The translations under genes were made by a program, and so were the position numbers. A stretch of 64,000 nt of DNA from Singulisphaera acidiphila DSM 18658 (lineage in GTDB: Bacteria; Planctomycetota; Planctomycetia; Isosphaerales; Isosphaeraceae): contig NC_019892.1 of the NCBI RefSeq assembly GCF_000242455.2, positions 8,938,744-9,002,743 of the forward strand, in the 5' to 3' direction. The notes under the pieces were generated by a model, which was not told the DNA's origin, did not search any database, and saw only the letters and a list, made by a program, of their open reading frames with translations. Positions 8,714 to 17,573 of this stretch are shown in pieces. Each line of letters opens with the position of its first letter. The first letter of the stretch is position 1.

Positions 8714-10891
8714 GTGCCTGACGTGACGTCGCTGAAGCTCGAGAATATCCGCAAGACATACAGCCGTGGCAAGGTTAGCGTTCCGGTCCTCAAAGGACTG
8801 TCGCTGACGATCGAACGCGGCGACATGGTCGCTCTGATGGGCTCCTCGGGCTCGGGCAAGACGACCCTCGTCAACCTCCTGGGCTCGCTCGACCAGCCCA
8901 CCTCCGGCCGTTACTGGCTCGACGGCATCGAAGTCTCGAGCCTCTCGGAAAAAGAGCGGGCGCAGCTCCGCAACGAGAAGATCGGCTTCGTCTTCCAGAA
9001 CTTCAACCTGCTCCCCCGCCTTACCGCGCTCGAGAACGTGATGATGCCGCTGGCCTACTCGGCGAGTGGACTCTCCGATCGAGAATGCCGCGAGCGAGCC
9101 ACTGCCCTCTTGGAACGGGTCGGCCTGGGAAGCCGCCTCGACCACGAGCCGGCGCAGCTCTCGGGCGGCGAACAACAGCGCGTCGCCATCGCGCGCTCGC
9201 TGGTCAACCGCTGCACGATCCTGATCGCCGACGAGCCGACGGGAAACCTCGACTCAAAGACAGGTCAGGAAATCCTCGACATCTTCCGCGAGCTCAATGA
9301 GGAGGACGGGCTGACCATCGTCCTCGTCACCCACGACCCGGGCGTCGCCGAACACGCCGACCGGATCATCCACATGCGCGACGGCAACATCGTCGACGAC
9401 CCCCGGCCGGCGTTCGACTCCGGGTCAGTCCCTGCTCCCTCCCCCAACCTCGGCGTTGGCGAAGCCACGGCCACCCGGAAGAAGAAACCGGGGATCCTCA
9501 GCGAGGTCCGCTTCTTTCGCCGGACGACCGAGATGGCCTTGCGCTCACTCCGCCGCAACGTGATGCGGTCGGTGCTGACGACGCTCGGCATCATCATCGG
9601 CGTCGGGTCCTTGATCTCGATCGCCGAGATCGGCAAGGGGTCATCGACGGCGATCAAGCAAGTGCTCGTGACGACGGGAGCCAATAGCCTGCTGGTCCAG
9701 GCGGGGGCGGCCTCGAACAATGGAGTCAGCCTGGGGAGCGGCACGATCAAGACCCTCACCCCCGAGGATGCCGAGGCGATCACCAACGAGTGCCCGGCCG
9801 TCGACAGCCTCGCCCCGATCGTCGTCGCCAGGCGGCAGGTGGTCAACGGCAACCGGAACTGGGTTCCGATCTACATCTACGGAACCACACCGGGATTTCT
9901 CCGCGTCCGCGAGTGGGAACGACTCGCCGAAGGAGAGGCGTTCACCACCGACGACGTCCGCGACGTCTCGATGGTCTGCGTGCTCGGCCAAACGCTCGTC
10001 GACGAGCTGTTCTCGGGCGAGTCTCCGTTGGGCAAGGAAGTCTTCGTCAACGACGTCCCCCTCAGGGTAATCGGCGTATTGAGTCGTAAGGGGACGAACA
10101 TCATTGGGGTCGATCAGGACGACATCCTGCTCGCCCCCTGGACGACGATCAAGTTCCGCGTCAGCGCGGCGTCCTCGCCCAACGTCATGCCCCAGGCGAG
10201 CGCCCCGGGAGGGAGCGATCTCGTCAACCAGTTCAGCCTCCTGACTCGACGTTATCCACGTTCGCAGGCCAGCCTCTACCCGGCGCAGTCGGAGAGCCAG
10301 AAGGCGGCCACGCCCAAACTCGAGCGGTTCGCCAACGTCGACTCGATCCTCGTCCGCGCCCAATCGACCGAGGAGATCCCGGCCGCGATGGCGCAGATCA
10401 CTGAGTTGATCCGAGAGCGGCACCAGATCGGGCCCGGCATGGAGGACGACTTCGACGTCCGTGACTTCACCGAAGTCATCCGCGCCGTGCAGGCGACGGT
10501 CAACCTCGTCGCCGGCCTGCTCGTCTGCGCAGCCCTGACCTCGCTGGCCGTCGGCGGCGTGGGCATCATGAACATCATGCTCGTCTCAGTAACCGAGCGG
10601 TTCAAAGAGATCGGCCTGCGGATGGCGGTCGGAGCCGCCCCCCGCGACATCCTCCGCCAGTTCCTGGTCGAAGCCGTCGTCCTCTGCGTTTTGGGCGGAA
10701 CCGTCGGCATCCTGGCCGGCCGAACCGGCTCGTTCCTGATCCGGGTCCTGGCCCAGTGGCCCACCGAGCCGTCGCTCTTGGCCGTGATCGGCTCCGTCTC
10801 CGTCTCGGTCACCGTCGGCATCATCTTCGGCTACTATCCGGCCTGGAAAGCCTCGCGCCTCAACCCGATCGAGGCCCTCCGCTACGAGTAG
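8714..10891 (+). CDS. macB: MacB-like ABC transporter, ATPase-permease fusion
   Basis: 725 aa with an N-terminal ATPase: Walker A GSSGSGKT at 43-50, signature LSGGEQQRVAIAR near 150, Walker B LIADEPTGNLDS. The MacB-type permease follows: one membrane segment near residue 285 (TTLGIIIGVGSLISIAEI), a large periplasmic domain, then three C-terminal segments with the FtsX-like end WKASRLNPIEALRYE. It is a mechanotransmission pump that drives substrate from the periplasm through a MacA adaptor and outer-membrane channel. No channel gene is seen in the window. GTG 8714 is taken as the start; GTG 8723 in the same frame is possible. Confidence 0.9.
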   Translation: MPDVTSLKLENIRKTYSRGKVSVPVLKGLSLTIERGDMVALMGSSGSGKTTLVNLLGSLDQPTSGRYWLDGIEVSSLSEKERAQLRNEKIGFVFQNFNLLPRLTALENVMMPLAYSASGLSDRECRERATALLERVGLGSRLDHEPAQLSGGEQQRVAIARSLVNRCTILIADEPTGNLDSKTGQEILDIFRELNEEDGLTIVLVTHDPGVAEHADRIIHMRDGNIVDDPRPAFDSGSVPAPSPNLGVGEATATRKKKPGILSEVRFFRRTTEMALRSLRRNVMRSVLTTLGIIIGVGSLISIAEIGKGSSTAIKQVLVTTGANSLLVQAGAASNNGVSLGSGTIKTLTPEDAEAITNECPAVDSLAPIVVARRQVVNGNRNWVPIYIYGTTPGFLRVREWERLAEGEAFTTDDVRDVSMVCVLGQTLVDELFSGESPLGKEVFVNDVPLRVIGVLSRKGTNIIGVDQDDILLAPWTTIKFRVSAASSPNVMPQASAPGGSDLVNQFSLLTRRYPRSQASLYPAQSESQKAATPKLERFANVDSILVRAQSTEEIPAAMAQITELIRERHQIGPGMEDDFDVRDFTEVIRAVQATVNLVAGLLVCAALTSLAVGGVGIMNIMLVSVTERFKEIGLRMAVGAAPRDILRQFLVEAVVLCVLGGTVGILAGRTGSFLIRVLAQWPTEPSLLAVIGSVSVSVTVGIIFGYYPAWKASRLNPIEALRYE

Positions 10892-10908
10892 TAGCCCGGC
10901 GGTTCACT

Positions 10909-10959
10909 CGCCTGAAAGGCAAGCGGGGAGCGAGCGGATCGCTCCCTTCTTGTCTTTCG
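10909..10959 (-). repeat. Dispersed palindromic repeat, copy 1
   Basis: Read on the minus strand, this matches the element at 22775-22814 and 39382-39420: AAGACA, then GGGAGCGATCCGCT, then CTCCCCGCT and a GCCT end. Here a GCT is inserted so the core reads CCGCTCGCTCCCC. It lies between the convergent ends of macB and the ketosynthase gene, where it could act as a transcription stop. Confidence 0.6.
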
Positions 10960-10991
10960 AAGGCCGTTTGAAAACCGGAAGACGGGTGTCT

Positions 10992-12257
10992 TCAATCCGA
11001 GCCGCGTCCAATAACGAGGGCAGAGTTCTTCGAGCCGAATCCCATGCAGTTGCACAGGGCGTATTGCGCCTCGGTTTCACGGGCGACGTTGGGGATGTAG
11101 TCGAGATCACAGGCCGGATCCGGCACTTCGTAGTTGATGGTCGGGGGCAAAAAACCCGAGTCGAGCGCCAGCAGGGTGGCCACTAACCCAGCCGCACCGC
11201 AGGCTCCTTGCGGGTGGCCGATCATGCTCTTGGTCGATGACATCGGGATGGTCATCGCCGCCGCACCGAGGGCCCGCTTCATTGCGGCCGTCTCCACCCG
11301 ATCGTTCAGTTCGGTCCCGGTGCCGTGCAGGTTCACATAGTCGAGCTGTTCGGGCCGCAATCCCGCATCCTGGAGGGCCAGTTCGATCGCACGCACCGGT
11401 TCATCCAGGTCGACCGAAAGCGCCACGCGATGCCAGGCGTCGCAGGTGCTGGCATAGCCGAGCACCTCACCATAGATCCGCATTCCCCTGGCCAGTGCAT
11501 GCTCCCGCTCTTCCAGGACGAGCATCCAGGCCCCCTCGCCCAGGACGAACCCGTTGCGATCGCGGTTGAACGGCCGGCTCGCCCGCTCCGGTTCGTCATC
11601 CCAGCCCGAGGCCGTAATCTTCATCAGGTCGAACCCGGTCATAATCCCAGGCGCAATCGGGGCGTCGGCCCCACCGGTCAGCACCAAAGGGGATTCCCCG
11701 TACCGGATCCGCCGAAACGCATAACCGAGGGCGTCCGTGCTCGAGGTGCATCCAGTGGAAAAGACGTGCGACGGCCCGCGCAGACCGAGCTGGATCGAGA
11801 GTTCGGAGGAACTATTGCCGTGCGTGCCCGACGGGAGGGCGAAGGCGGTCGCCCGCTCGGCCCGCCCGGAAAAATAGAGGCCGTACATCGCCTCGATAAA
11901 CTCAGCGCCCCCCCCACCGGTCCCCAGCAAGACGCCAATCTGCTGGCGGGTCGCCAGATCGAGTTGATCGGCAGGCAGACCGGCATCATCGAGCGCCTCG
12001 CGCGCCGCGAGGACGGCCAGAGGGACCATCCGGCTGACCCGGCGGAGCTGCCTGGCCTCCATGGCACGGGTCAGGTCGAGCCCTCGAATCGTGCCGGCCA
12101 CCCGGCTCCGGAGCCGCGACGTGTCAAACTCGTCGATGAGGTGAACTCCGCTCACCCCGTTTCGAAGGGCGCGGCGAAAGGCCTCACGATTGTGCCCATT
12201 GGGGCTGACCGCCCCCAGCCCTGTGACAACCACCCGACGAAGTTCCACGTGCGGCAA
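10992..12257 (-). CDS. Beta-ketoacyl-ACP synthase, FabF (KAS II) type
   Basis: 421 aa, the usual FabF size. It catalyses decarboxylative condensation of an acyl group with malonyl-ACP. The catalytic triad is complete: Cys170 in STGCTSSTDA, His311 in NLHGTGTE and His348 in MIGHPQGACGA, with Lys343 in STKSM. The start is taken as TTG 12257 because GGGAG precedes it by about 6 bases; GTG 12248 is the alternative. No other fatty-acid synthesis genes (ACP, FabG) are adjacent, so it may serve housekeeping synthesis or a small specialised pathway. It is convergent with macB. Confidence 0.9.
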   Translation of the reverse strand: MPHVELRRVVVTGLGAVSPNGHNREAFRRALRNGVSGVHLIDEFDTSRLRSRVAGTIRGLDLTRAMEARQLRRVSRMVPLAVLAAREALDDAGLPADQLDLATRQQIGVLLGTGGGGAEFIEAMYGLYFSGRAERATAFALPSGTHGNSSSELSIQLGLRGPSHVFSTGCTSSTDALGYAFRRIRYGESPLVLTGGADAPIAPGIMTGFDLMKITASGWDDEPERASRPFNRDRNGFVLGEGAWMLVLEEREHALARGMRIYGEVLGYASTCDAWHRVALSVDLDEPVRAIELALQDAGLRPEQLDYVNLHGTGTELNDRVETAAMKRALGAAAMTIPMSSTKSMIGHPQGACGAAGLVATLLALDSGFLPPTINYEVPDPACDLDYIPNVARETEAQYALCNCMGFGSKNSALVIGRGSD

Positions 12258-12455
12258 GGACGGCTCCCGATCGGACCGGGCGGAGAGAGAACTCCGCGCG
12301 AACTTTCGACAAAAGACCCACCACAGGGAGGGTCGGTCGAGGATTCGCCTTCACGCGAAGGGGCGGGCATCCCATAATACTCGACAAGGTGGTCCGGACA
12401 ATAGCCGGACCCGAAGCTTATTATTTCTGAATCCAGACCGAAGGATGTCAGCACA

Positions 12456-12683
12456 ATGGTAAGTGAAGATCTTCTTGCTTTATTGGTTTGTCCCATGGAC
12501 CAGAAATCCTCCCTGCGCCGCGAGGGTGACGCGCTGGTCTGCACCCGGTGCGGACCGCGGTTCGCCATCAAGGATGACATCCCGAACATGCTGATCGAGG
12601 AGGCCGAGCTCCCTCCTGGATGCGATGCTCTGACCGACCTCGAGTGTGTTCGGTCCGGCGATGCCAGGGTGGACGTCCCCTGA
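12456..12683 (+). CDS. Trm112/YcaR-like small zinc-binding protein
   Basis: 75 aa. The opening LLALLVCPMDQ, then LVCTRCGPRFAIKDDIPNMLIEEA, matches the Trm112p/UPF0434 fold, a small zinc-ribbon protein. In eukaryotes and archaea Trm112 activates methyltransferases; the bacterial role is poorly defined. Only three cysteines (12, 29, 32) are present because the second Cys of the usual CPxC pair is Asp here, so zinc binding may be altered or lost. ATG 12456 is preceded by AAGGAT. It is transcribed away from the ketosynthase gene. Confidence 0.82.
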   Translation: MVSEDLLALLVCPMDQKSSLRREGDALVCTRCGPRFAIKDDIPNMLIEEAELPPGCDALTDLECVRSGDARVDVP

Positions 12684-12757
12684 ATCGTGAACGGCTCGCT
12701 CACCCACTCCATGGCCACGTCTTGTGACGCCGAGCCGCCCGATCGACTCCCATTCCT

Positions 12758-14392
12758 CTAATGACGCCAGGCCCGGGCCAGCCGCCGGAAAAGCCCCTTA
12801 TTCAGGCGTTCTCTCTCCGCATCTTGAACGTTTCTCAAGTAGGTCCGCAGGGCCGCGATCCGTTCGTCCGGAGAGTTGGACGGATTCGGCCTTGGCACCA
12901 CGACGGTCGGGGTCTCGACGCTCAGGAGGGGCTCGGCTACGTCTGGTTTTTCTGGGGCAGGAGGATCCCCTGGATCCGCCTCCACGGGCAGAGCGTCTTC
13001 TCCCGGACCAAGCGTGACTGACTCTTCAACGGTCGGGGGATCAACGCTTGCGCTGGGTCGCTGGCGGGATTTGAGCATTAGTTGGAGTTCTTCCAGAGCG
13101 AGTTGCTGCGCCTGGGCCTCCGCTTCGTGGGCGAGGCGAATCTGGACGATCTCGTCATCGCGCTCTTTCAGTCGTTCGGCGAGTTCTCCGCATCGCCTGG
13201 ATTCAGCATCCCTCGCATCCAAGGCCCGATTGACCTCTCCGGCCAGCCGCTCGACCTCGCCCTGGTAGCGGTCCAACTCCTGCCGGTTCAGTAGTTCAAG
13301 GCCCGCGTCGATCGATCTGGCCGAACTGCGTGCCACCTCGATCTCCTTGCGCATCGCCTCTCGTTCCGCCTCGCCCTGTCGGCGTGTGATGTCCAGTTGG
13401 GCCAGCGCATCCTCAAGCTGGCCCAGAACGTCACGCAACTGTTCCGAGGAATTGTCGCGTTCGCGAGCGAGCCGATCGGAAGCTAGGGCCAAGGCCCGGC
13501 GTTCCTCCTCACGACGTGCAGTCAACTCATCGGCATGCCGGGCCTGAGCCTCGCCAAGCGACCGCTCCAACTCATCCACCCGCGCAACGAGGCGGTCGCC
13601 TGCAGCGGCCGTGGCCTGCTGCTCCGCCAAAAGTCCGTCGCGCTCGGCCTCGACCTCCGTGACTCGTCTGGCCGACTCCACCTGCTCCCGAACCAAATCC
13701 TCCACCCGACGATGGGCGACGTCGCACTCACCCTGAAGCACCTCGAGCTGTTGGCTGTGCCAAGCAGTGAGGCGGTCGCACGCAGCGGCCATGGCCTCCC
13801 GCTCCACCAAGAGCCCGTCGCGTTCGGCCACGACCTCCGTGATGCGTTGGGCCGACTCCATCTGCTCCCGAACCAGGTCCTCCGCACGCCGGTGGGCGGC
13901 GTCGCGCTCGTCCCGGAGCGCCTCGAGCTGTTGGCTGTGCCGAGCGACGAGTCGCTCGACCTCCTCTTCCAGGCCCTGACGCTCGCTCCCCCAGAGCGCT
14001 TGCGCTCGTTCGAGCTGGCGGGCATGACGGGCCTCAGCCTCGGCGAGAGCGTGGGCGTGCTCGATCCCCCGGGACGCCGCCGAACCCGACGCATCCCCCA
14101 TCTCCGAAAGGTCGAACAGCGGCGGGCCCCCCGACTCCCCGAATTCCATCGGCGATGATACCGCCAACTCGTCGGTTCGCTCCGTGTCGCTTCCCGTGAA
14201 CCCCTGAGCCTGATTGGTCGCATGAATGGCCGCAATCAATTCGGGAGTCGCCGAAGCCGGCACGCGGATCTTCGCCCGACTTAGAAACGGATGTTTACAG
14301 TAGTTGCAAACGACCCGTCGATTGACGTATTCGAGACGCAAGCTCAAATTCTGAAAGCAGTTCGGACACGAGCACCGGATATACGCCGTCAT
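12758..14392 (-). CDS. Zinc-ribbon coiled-coil protein
   Basis: 544 aa from ATG 14392 (MTAYIRCSCPNC). A TTG-initiated extension to 14497 is open but lacks similarity. Residues 6-38 form a likely zinc ribbon (CSCPNC...VVCNYCKHPF). From about residue 100 to 430 the protein is almost entirely heptad-like coiled coil rich in E, R, A, L and Q. Two consecutive 60-residue units are nearly identical (each contains HSQQLE, AHRR, EDLVREQ, AERDGLL), encoded by a 180-bp tandem repeat at 13591-13950. The C-terminus is proline-rich, then ends in a basic helix. No signal peptide is seen. Such proteins are common in planctomycetes and their function is unknown; a structural or scaffolding role is a guess. 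Confidence 0.75.
   Translation of the reverse strand: MTAYIRCSCPNCFQNLSLRLEYVNRRVVCNYCKHPFLSRAKIRVPASATPELIAAIHATNQAQGFTGSDTERTDELAVSSPMEFGESGGPPLFDLSEMGDASGSAASRGIEHAHALAEAEARHARQLERAQALWGSERQGLEEEVERLVARHSQQLEALRDERDAAHRRAEDLVREQMESAQRITEVVAERDGLLVEREAMAAACDRLTAWHSQQLEVLQGECDVAHRRVEDLVREQVESARRVTEVEAERDGLLAEQQATAAAGDRLVARVDELERSLGEAQARHADELTARREEERRALALASDRLARERDNSSEQLRDVLGQLEDALAQLDITRRQGEAEREAMRKEIEVARSSARSIDAGLELLNRQELDRYQGEVERLAGEVNRALDARDAESRRCGELAERLKERDDEIVQIRLAHEAEAQAQQLALEELQLMLKSRQRPSASVDPPTVEESVTLGPGEDALPVEADPGDPPAPEKPDVAEPLLSVETPTVVVPRPNPSNSPDERIAALRTYLRNVQDAERERLNKGLFRRLARAWRH
13591..13950. repeat. Two tandem 180-bp coding repeats
   Basis: The blocks starting at 13591 and 13771 (both beginning GGCGGTCGC on the plus strand) are near-identical and in register. 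A partial third start lies at 13951. They encode the duplicated 60-aa coiled-coil units of the zinc-ribbon protein. Confidence 0.8.
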
Positions 14393-14689
14393 AGAACGGA
14401 TCCGCTCCTCACGCGTACCAACCCTCAATCGTTCCTCCGTGAACCCGCTTTCGCGACCACCTAACTGTAGGTCGAAAATCGTGGCCCCATGACTCAAAAA
14501 GAGGGCCGGCGGGGCTCATTGTGAGGAGGCCTTCCGGGAAGCGCACTCGCTCCCCAGGTCGGTGGGCAAGACCCGCGACGACGGCCATGAGTTCCCTTGC
14601 TCCGTCCTCACCCCTAAAATATCGTAACCCGTCGATTGACTGCGGCGGGACCTCTCCCCGCACCACAAACCTCGTGGAGCGCTCTCCAA

Positions 14690-15043
14690 ATGATTCTGAA
14701 TCACCTCAACCTCGCCGTCTCGGACGTCCAGAAGGCCAAGCAATTCCTCGAGAAGTATTTTGGGCTCGATTCGGAAGGGAAGCCGGGGAACGACCACATC
14801 GCCTTCTTGCGGGACGAGAACGGCATCGTGCTCACCCTGAGCAACTTCAATCAGGGGGCCGAAGTCAAATATCCCGACACATTCCACATCGGCTTCATCC
14901 AGGAAAGCCCGGAGCGGGTGAACGAGATCAACCAACGTCTGAAAGCCGATGGATTCGAGGTGGATCCCCCTCAAAAATTTCATGGATCCTGGACCTTCTA
15001 CTTCCTGGCCCCGGGCGGCTTCGTGATCGAGGTTCTCTCCTAA
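14690..15043 (+). CDS. VOC-family (glyoxalase/bleomycin-resistance fold) protein
   Basis: 117 aa from ATG 14690 (MILNHLNLAVSDVQKAKQF). The opening HLNLAVSD, central DHIAFLRDENG and the ending PGGFVIEVLS are typical of a single vicinal-oxygen-chelate domain, which normally dimerises and binds a metal through His and Glu residues (His4 and the terminal Glu are candidates). Members include lyases, dioxygenases and antibiotic-binding proteins. The substrate cannot be told from sequence. It stands alone, without operon partners. Confidence 0.85.
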   Translation: MILNHLNLAVSDVQKAKQFLEKYFGLDSEGKPGNDHIAFLRDENGIVLTLSNFNQGAEVKYPDTFHIGFIQESPERVNEINQRLKADGFEVDPPQKFHGSWTFYFLAPGGFVIEVLS

Positions 15044-15362
15044 AAAAACGAGCGTTTCGCAAACCGGTCCGCGACAGTGTGAAAAGAGGGGAATACAAAG
15101 GTATTGGCCGAACCACCACCCTGGAATCCCTCACGAGCCACCCCTGAGCTTTTGCCCCGGCAAGTTGTGCTTGACGGTCGCGATCGAATCTCCTACAAGG
15201 TGCACGATCACTTCTATTCTTGGGCGGTGAACGCCCGAGTCGCCGTGATTTCCCCCTCTTTTGACCTTCATCCTAGCCGGCGATCAGATCAGAGCGTTGT
15301 CCGCTCCAAACGGCATGGGCTCATCGTCGTCTTATCGAGCGATGAGAATGAGGTCAACGGGA
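15044..15362. other. Intergenic region without recognised content
   Basis: About 320 bp between the VOC gene and the lipoprotein gene. No credible gene, repeat or terminator was recognised. Open frames here lack start signals and similarity. Confidence 0.5.
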
Positions 15363-15989
15363 ATGCAACGGTCGATCCGGCTCACGATCGCTCTGGTTGG
15401 CTTGCTCAGCCTGGCATCCGGCTGCGCCATGCAACCCGACGCGCGTTACGTCTATCAGGACGGCCAATTCGGCGTGATCGGCATCCCTCAGAACACGAAG
15501 TTCGGGCGTAAGAACTTCCAGGCGCAGGCGGAAGAGCTGATGAGCCGGCACTTCCCCGACGGCTACGAGATCGTTCGCTCCGAAGAGGTGGTCGAGGGGC
15601 AGCGGTCGCTCGACTCGGGCAGGAAGACGGAGATCGCCACCGAGCCAAGCTTCAAGGCACTCGACCAGATGATCAAGCTCGGAAAGTTGGCCGAGACCCG
15701 TTCGGTCGAGCAGAAAGACTCGATCCCGATCCTCGAGAGCCGGATCATCTACAAGCGAAAGACGGCCGATGGGCCGCAAGGGGCCAACGGATTCGCCGCC
15801 CTGGCATCGGCCACGCCGCAGTTCTACATCGACCCCAACGACATGACTCGATGCAAGGCCCTCAAGCTCCTGGCCGAGGCCAAGAAGCTCCCCGTCGACG
15901 ACAAGGGGGTCGAGACTAACGTCGTCAAAGCTTCGGCTGAGGCAGTAAAGGACACGGAGTGTGTCCACTGTAAAGCCAAGCAGCCCTGA
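15363..15989 (+). CDS. Putative lipoprotein, function unknown
   Basis: 208 aa from ATG 15363, chosen because GAGG lies nine bases upstream and a clean lipoprotein signal follows (ALVGLLSLASGC, Cys as the lipidation site). The mature part includes YVYQDGQFGVIGIPQNT and EELMSRHFPDGYEIVRSEEVVEG, then a charged middle and a CVHCKAKQP tail with a CxxC pair. I do not recognise the family. It is probably anchored on the periplasmic side of a membrane. Confidence 0.7.
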   Translation: MQRSIRLTIALVGLLSLASGCAMQPDARYVYQDGQFGVIGIPQNTKFGRKNFQAQAEELMSRHFPDGYEIVRSEEVVEGQRSLDSGRKTEIATEPSFKALDQMIKLGKLAETRSVEQKDSIPILESRIIYKRKTADGPQGANGFAALASATPQFYIDPNDMTRCKALKLLAEAKKLPVDDKGVETNVVKASAEAVKDTECVHCKAKQP

Positions 15990-16158
15990 CCGAAGACCCC
16001 TGATGAGAGGACGGCTCAACCGCGTGCGAGGGCCACACCGGGGTTGGGGTTGTCACGGAGGTCGGGCGGGCTACAATCCCGACGACCTTAACGTCCGGCG
16101 AGTTTCCCGAGGGATCCTGCCGTTCGCGTCAAGGGAAAAAGGGAAGGAGCCTTTGCGA

Positions 16159-16911
16159 GTGAAGCGCCGTCGCGCGATTGTCCTGACGCTCCTCGGAGTA
16201 CCGACCACGCTGGGGTTGGGCACTGCATTCTTCCGTGACGACCTGCTGGAGAAGCGAGTCGCGGTGATCGAGCCGGGGCGGCTGGTCCGTGGAGCCTGGC
16301 AGCGCCCGGGTCCACTCCGACGGGTCATCGAGCGGGAACGGATCCGAACCATCGTCAGCTTGACCGCGATCAATCGCGACGACCCGAAGTACGTCGCCCA
16401 GGCGAAGGTAGTGAGCGAGACCGGGGTCAACTGGATCATCGTGCCGATGCGCGGGTCGCGAGCGACACTCGAACAGATGGCCGAGGCGGCCGACTTACTG
16501 GCCGACTCCAGGCGACAGCCGGCCTTCTTCCACTGCGTGGCCGGCCATCACCGCACCAGCCTCGTCCATGCCGCCTATCGGATCCGCCACGAAGGCTGGA
16601 CGGCCTCCCAGGCCTGGCGCGAGGTGGCGAGTTTTCCCTGGGCCCGGCCCAGCCTCGACCACGAAGACCGCCGGCTGATCGAGGCGTTTGCCGCAGCCCA
16701 AAGCGCGGGGACTCTATCACGGAGAGACGTCGATCATGCGAGCGGGCCAAGTTCGGAAGTGGGTCGTCCGGCCAATCCTGGCAGCGGCCGTTCTCGCGGC
16801 GACGTTCGTGGGGGTCCGGGTCTGGAAGAACAACCTCGACGTGGTTCAGAGCGAGCGAATCTTCCGCTCGGGTCAAATGCCGGCGGCCAACCTCGCCCGG
16901 ACCGTGCGTGA
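16159..16911 (+). CDS. Dual-specificity/tyrosine phosphatase-like membrane protein
   Basis: GTG 16159 is chosen because AAGGAG precedes it by nine bases. The protein opens with a basic stretch and a hydrophobic segment (about 7-24), then a cysteine-phosphatase domain. The P-loop is HCVAGHHRTS with Cys126 and Arg132 (CX5R), and an upstream RTIVSLTAINRDD resembles the region that often precedes it. The last 58 codons overlap the next gene in another frame and are low-complexity R/G/P/S, so the functional protein may end near residue 190. It is followed by a second phosphatase of the same layout, suggesting duplication. Confidence 0.72.
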   Translation: MKRRRAIVLTLLGVPTTLGLGTAFFRDDLLEKRVAVIEPGRLVRGAWQRPGPLRRVIERERIRTIVSLTAINRDDPKYVAQAKVVSETGVNWIIVPMRGSRATLEQMAEAADLLADSRRQPAFFHCVAGHHRTSLVHAAYRIRHEGWTASQAWREVASFPWARPSLDHEDRRLIEAFAAAQSAGTLSRRDVDHASGPSSEVGRPANPGSGRSRGDVRGGPGLEEQPRRGSERANLPLGSNAGGQPRPDRA

Positions 16912-17470
16912 CCATCGGATCAAGACCGTCTTGAACCTACGCGGAGCCAACCCCGAACAGGCCTGGTATCCCGCCGAACGCGCAACGACGCTCAATGCCG
17001 GAGCGACTCAGATCGACCTCGCCATGGCTTCCGACATGTGGCTGTCGCGAAACCAGGCGCGGACCATCATTAACGTCCTCGATACGTGCACCTATCCCAT
17101 CTTGATCCACTGCCAGTGGGGGTCGGAACGAACGGGCCTGGTCTCGGCGATCGCCGAACTGCTTCGCCCGGGCGGGTCGCTCGCCGACGCGAGACGCCAG
17201 TTTTCGCTCACCTACCTTTACATCAAGGCGGGAGATGGAGCCGTGATGGAGCGGCACCTCGACCGCTACGAGCAATGGCTTCGAAACGGCAAGCTCGTCC
17301 ACTCGCCCGAGCAGTTTCGGCGCTGGATCGCGCACGAGTTCCGCCCGGAAAGCCCCAGCCGCGAAGAATGGCCCTACGACCCCTACCCCCCGGTCATCAT
17401 CACCCGGCCTGGCCCCACGGAACCCCCCACGGCTCAACTCGCCGACGAGGGATCCGTGAGTCGCAAATGA
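16736..17470 (+). CDS. Dual-specificity/tyrosine phosphatase-like protein, second copy
   Basis: 244 aa from ATG 16736, preceded by GGAGAGA. It has an N-terminal membrane segment (about 11-28), then a phosphatase fold with RTVRDHRIKTVLNLRG and the P-loop HCQWGSERTG. Cys126 and Arg132 fall at exactly the same residue numbers as in the gene before it. The start overlaps the 3' end of that gene by 176 bp in another frame. Known relatives dephosphorylate phosphotyrosine, phosphoserine or phosphoinositides; the target is unknown. The C-terminus is proline-rich. Confidence 0.78.
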   Translation: MRAGQVRKWVVRPILAAAVLAATFVGVRVWKNNLDVVQSERIFRSGQMPAANLARTVRDHRIKTVLNLRGANPEQAWYPAERATTLNAGATQIDLAMASDMWLSRNQARTIINVLDTCTYPILIHCQWGSERTGLVSAIAELLRPGGSLADARRQFSLTYLYIKAGDGAVMERHLDRYEQWLRNGKLVHSPEQFRRWIAHEFRPESPSREEWPYDPYPPVIITRPGPTEPPTAQLADEGSVSRK

Positions 17471-17573
17471 CGTCCCGTCCGGCCGAAGCCTAGATCAGAA
17501 CTGAGTCTGCGGGGTGCCCTCGGAGGGGCGCGTCCCTCCCCTCGAACGCACCCAAGGGAAAGGTTATCGAAGC

